DNA from: Pseudomonadota bacterium
GTDB lineage: Bacteria; Pseudomonadota; Gammaproteobacteria; Burkholderiales; SCOH01
Direction of reading: 5' to 3'
Assembly: GCA_030917985.1 (NCBI GenBank)
Contig: JAUPTR010000104.1
Span: 1-8,544 of the forward strand
Length of the DNA: 8,544 nucleotides
A model generated the notes under the pieces. The model saw only the letters and a list, made by a program, of their open reading frames with translations. It was not told where the DNA came from and did not search any database. The position numbers and the translations under genes were made by a program. Below, in pieces: positions 6,802-8,544 of this stretch (the stretch's first letter is position 1; every line of letters begins with the position of its first letter).

Positions 6802-6959
6802 TCATTTCAGGCAGGGCTGTAAGAAACCACCCAGCTACTGCGACAAAGCCCGTAACAGCAACATGCCGTATCGATGTGGCTGCATAAAACCACTGTTGGC
6901 AGCAATGCCGCAGCGTGTTCCGGTAGCACCTTCACAAACTGAAAATGGAGATACATAGC
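6802..6959 (+). promoter_or_regulatory. Intergenic region with a candidate ECF promoter for the modified-peptide operon
   Basis: These 158 bp between the anti-sigma and precursor genes contain TGTAAG (6819-6824) followed by AAACC and, after a 16-bp spacer, CGACAA (6841-6846). A TGTAA-type -35 with a CGA-type -10 is typical of several ECF sigma factors. If real, the transcript would start near 6852 and carry a leader of about 105 nt. The sigma gene itself has no such motif just upstream, so it may not be autoregulated. This is pattern matching by eye. Confidence 0.35.
6947..6950 (+). promoter_or_regulatory. Shine-Dalgarno site of the precursor-peptide gene
   Basis: GGAG lies 9 nt before the ATG at 6960. 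It supports that start over the in-frame ATG at 6945, which overlaps the site and would add MEIHS before the signal peptide. Confidence 0.65.
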
Positions 6960-7265
6960 ATGTCAAACCTGAAAACCCTGGTATCCGCATCCTTCACCGC
7001 CGGCCTGTTGAGTACGGGTATGGCCAATGCAGCCGACGGCAACCCGTTCCAGTCACAATTGTTGGAAAAAGGTTTCATGCTCGCCGAAGCAGGCAAAGCC
7101 CCGGAAACCGACAAGAAAACCGAAGGCAAATGTGGTGGCGATAAAAAAATGAAAGACGGCAAGTGTGGCGGCGACAAAGCCAAAGATGCCGACAAGAAAA
7201 AAGACGGCAAATGCGGCGAAGGCAAGTGTGGTGCCCGAATGAAAAAAGACACGCCGCAAAGCTGA
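6960..7265 (+). CDS. Bufferin/HvfA-like precursor peptide with four (E/D)GKCG motifs
   Basis: A 101-residue precursor. Residues 1-24 form a signal peptide (ending GMANA, then ADG), followed by NPFQSQLLEKGFMLAEAG, a stretch shared with EGKCG-type MNIO substrates. The rest is a Lys/Gly/Asp-rich core with no hydrophobic content. Its only four cysteines lie in EGKCG (55-59), DGKCG (66-70), DGKCG (82-86) and EGKCG (87-91), the last two back to back. In the HvfA and bufferin families, the MNIO enzyme converts cysteines of such motifs into oxazolone-thioamide or thiooxazole-type groups that bind copper. By inference this peptide is modified, exported by Sec and used to bind or buffer metal in the periplasm. 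Its stop overlaps the start of the DUF692 gene (TGATG), so the two are translationally coupled. Low complexity could make gene callers discard it. Confidence 0.92.
   Translation: MSNLKTLVSASFTAGLLSTGMANAADGNPFQSQLLEKGFMLAEAGKAPETDKKTEGKCGGDKKMKDGKCGGDKAKDADKKKDGKCGEGKCGARMKKDTPQS
7122..7232 (+). repeat. Cys-motif repeat block encoding the peptide core
   Basis: Four copies of GGCAARTGYGG encode GKCG, with the cysteine codons at 7131, 7164, 7212 and 7227. The codons vary between copies (TGT or TGC, AAA or AAG) while the residues stay fixed, so selection appears to act on the protein. Spacing between cysteines is 11, 16 and 5 residues. Confidence 0.85.
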
Positions 7266-8131
7266 TGCCAATGCGCCACGACACCTCGCATCGACCAGAA
7301 ACCGGCCTTGCCGGGCTTGGCTTGCGGCGCGAGCTGATCGACGAATTGCTGGCCGCCCCGGCCAGGCAGATCGACTTTCTCGAGCTGGCGCCGGAAAACT
7401 GGATGGAAATCGGCGGCAGCAGTCGCCGCCGCTTTCAGGCGCTGGCCGAGCGTTATCCGCTGGTGTGTCATGGCCTGTCACTCTCGCTGGGCGGCCCTGC
7501 GCCGCTCGACGAGGATTTTCTGTTACGCCTGAAAGCCTTTCTCGACGAATATCGGATCGAGCTTTACACCGAACACCTCAGCTACTGCAGCGACGACGGC
7601 CATCTCTACGACCTGCTGCCGATTCCGTTTACTGCTGAAGCAGTGACCTACGTCGCGCAACGCATCCGTCGCGCACAAGAGATTCTGGAACGTCCGCTGG
7701 CAGTCGAAAACGCCTCGTTTTATGTGCAGGCGCCGATCAGTGAGTTGAGCGAAGGCGAATTCATCCGCGCCGTGCTCGACGAAGCCGATTGCCAGCTGCA
7801 TCTGGACGTCAACAATGTCTACGTCAACAGCGTCAATTTCGGCTACGACGCCAGCGCTTTTCTTGTGGCGTTGCCGGCCGAGCGCGTCAACTACATCCAC
7901 GTGGCCGGCCATTATCAGCAAAGCGCAGATCTGATCATCGACACCCACGGTGCCGATGTGATCGACCCGGTGTGGGCGCTGCTGGGCGAAGCCTATGCCC
8001 ATTGCGGCGTGCAGCCGACCTTGCTGGAGCGCGATTTCAACATCCCGCCGCTGCCGCAACTCTTGCTCGAAATCGGCCAGCTACGCACCATTCAGCAAAA
8101 CTGCAAGCAGGTGAACCCTTGCCATGGCTGA
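7265..8131 (+). CDS. DUF692 MNIO-family peptide-modifying enzyme (BufB/HvfB-like)
   Basis: A 288-residue TIM-barrel protein of the multinuclear non-heme iron-dependent oxidative enzymes, related to MbnB of methanobactin synthesis. Likely iron-binding or catalytic residues occur in the usual order: H69 in CHGLSLSLGG, E103-H104 in YTEHLSYC, E148-N149 in VENASFY, D181 and N184 in LDVNNVYVN, H212 and H216 in YIHVAGH, D226 and H228 in DTHG, and E255-D257 in LLERDFNIP. All are present, so the enzyme should be active. The substrate is almost certainly the preceding precursor, whose GKCG cysteines it would oxidise with O2. The ATG at 7265 overlaps the precursor's stop; a second ATG at 7271 is possible. 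The frame is open further upstream only because the repeat block lacks stops there. Its 3' end overlaps the DUF2063 gene by 8 bp. Confidence 0.96.
   Translation: MPMRHDTSHRPETGLAGLGLRRELIDELLAAPARQIDFLELAPENWMEIGGSSRRRFQALAERYPLVCHGLSLSLGGPAPLDEDFLLRLKAFLDEYRIELYTEHLSYCSDDGHLYDLLPIPFTAEAVTYVAQRIRRAQEILERPLAVENASFYVQAPISELSEGEFIRAVLDEADCQLHLDVNNVYVNSVNFGYDASAFLVALPAERVNYIHVAGHYQQSADLIIDTHGADVIDPVWALLGEAYAHCGVQPTLLERDFNIPPLPQLLLEIGQLRTIQQNCKQVNPCHG
8109..8114 (+). promoter_or_regulatory. Shine-Dalgarno site of the DUF2063 gene
   Basis: AGGTGA, inside the end of the DUF692 gene, lies 9 nt before the ATG at 8124 and fixes that start. Confidence 0.6.
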
Positions 8132-8544
8132 ACTGCCGCTTTTCCAGCAATTTCAAATCCAGTTCACCGCCCGGCTACGCAACCCGCAGCAGCCTGTTCC
8201 GGCGGGGGTTGACGCAGATCGTGCCGAAATCTATACGGAACTGCTGTTCAACAATCTGCGTGGTTTCATCGACGCCTGCTGCCCGATCAGCCGCGAGATT
8301 ACCGGCGAATTGCGCTGGACCGAACTGATCCGCAGCTTTTACATTGAATACCGCTGCCATAGCCCGCTATTCCGCGATATTCCCCGCGAGTTTGTCCACT
8401 GGCTGCGCACTCAGCCAGTGCCCTTACTGCAACTTCCGCCATTCATTGCCGACCTGGCCCACTACGAGTGGCTGGAACTGGCCGCAGACGTACATCCGGC
8501 ACACGTTGTCAGACGCGGGCCAGTGGCAGATGTATACGGCGCCC
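8124..8544 (+). CDS. DUF2063 / HvfC-BufC-like partner of the MNIO enzyme (3' end outside window)
   Basis: 140 residues are visible before the right edge; family members are usually about 250 residues, so roughly half is missing. The visible part carries the DUF2063 N-terminal pattern: EIYTELLFNNLRGFIDACCPISREI at 36-60, W66, IRSFYIEYRCHSPLFRDIPREFVHWL at 70-95 and LPPFIADLAHYEWLELA at 105-121. Some databases call this domain DNA-binding, but in bufferin, Hvf and related clusters it is the partner that presents the precursor to the DUF692 enzyme. The 8-bp overlap with that gene supports a working complex. A DoxX-like membrane protein (BufD) often follows in such operons, but that lies outside the window. 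Confidence 0.93.
   Translation, partial: MAELPLFQQFQIQFTARLRNPQQPVPAGVDADRAEIYTELLFNNLRGFIDACCPISREITGELRWTELIRSFYIEYRCHSPLFRDIPREFVHWLRTQPVPLLQLPPFIADLAHYEWLELAADVHPAHVVRRGPVADVYGA

Noticed and set aside
7122..7232. CRISPR-like or tandem DNA repeat reading of the GKCG block
   Set aside because: Spacing is irregular and always in codon phase, and synonymous changes preserve the protein motif, so it is a coding repeat.
7163..7264. Upstream start of the DUF692 gene inside the precursor gene
   Set aside because: The Arg-rich extension is the precursor core read out of frame; the family N-terminus fits 7265.

Overview
The window looks like a chromosomal segment of a moderately GC-rich betaproteobacterium, most likely of the order Neisseriales (Chromobacteriaceae or Chitinibacteraceae-like). 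The basis is the gene set: polA next to a DUF2782 gene and an aminoglycoside-phosphotransferase-type homoserine kinase, plus a DUF2189 membrane protein. The order-level call is inference from neighbourhood and protein style; no rRNA is present to confirm it.

Left part, minus strand: the 3' part of the segment's first transcription unit is a DUF2189-type multi-pass membrane protein that runs off the left edge (1-718), preceded in transcription order by a complete DNA polymerase I gene (polA, 830-3574). A 67-bp divergent gap separates polA from the plus-strand genes. These are a LOG/TIGR00730 Rossmann-fold protein (3642-4370), then a small secreted DUF2782 protein (start chosen at 4385).

Middle: 354 bp without a gene (4730-5083) hold three tandem octamers and a compact 268-bp element (4804-5071). 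The element has near-perfect 30-bp terminal inverted repeats enclosing two further palindromes, so it folds as a three-way junction. It ends 12 bp before thrB (5084-6028), the homoserine kinase of threonine synthesis.

Right part, plus strand: 10 bp after thrB comes an ECF-type sigma factor (6039-6614) with a 61-residue zinc-finger anti-sigma factor (6616-6801). After 158 bp with a candidate ECF promoter come a bufferin/HvfA-like precursor peptide with four (E/D)GKCG motifs (6960-7265), a DUF692 MNIO-family modifying enzyme (7265-8131) and a DUF2063/HvfC-like partner protein (8124, running off the right edge). These three overlap end to start and form a ribosomally made, post-translationally modified peptide system. 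By homology to bufferin and Hvf systems, the MNIO enzyme with its DUF2063 partner should modify cysteines in the exported peptide, giving a copper-binding or metal-buffering product. The sigma/anti-sigma pair probably switches the operon on under metal or redox stress. This is the most interesting locus in the window; the class is known, but this regulatory arrangement and core pattern deserve a look. The 268-bp element is the best candidate for something not yet described.
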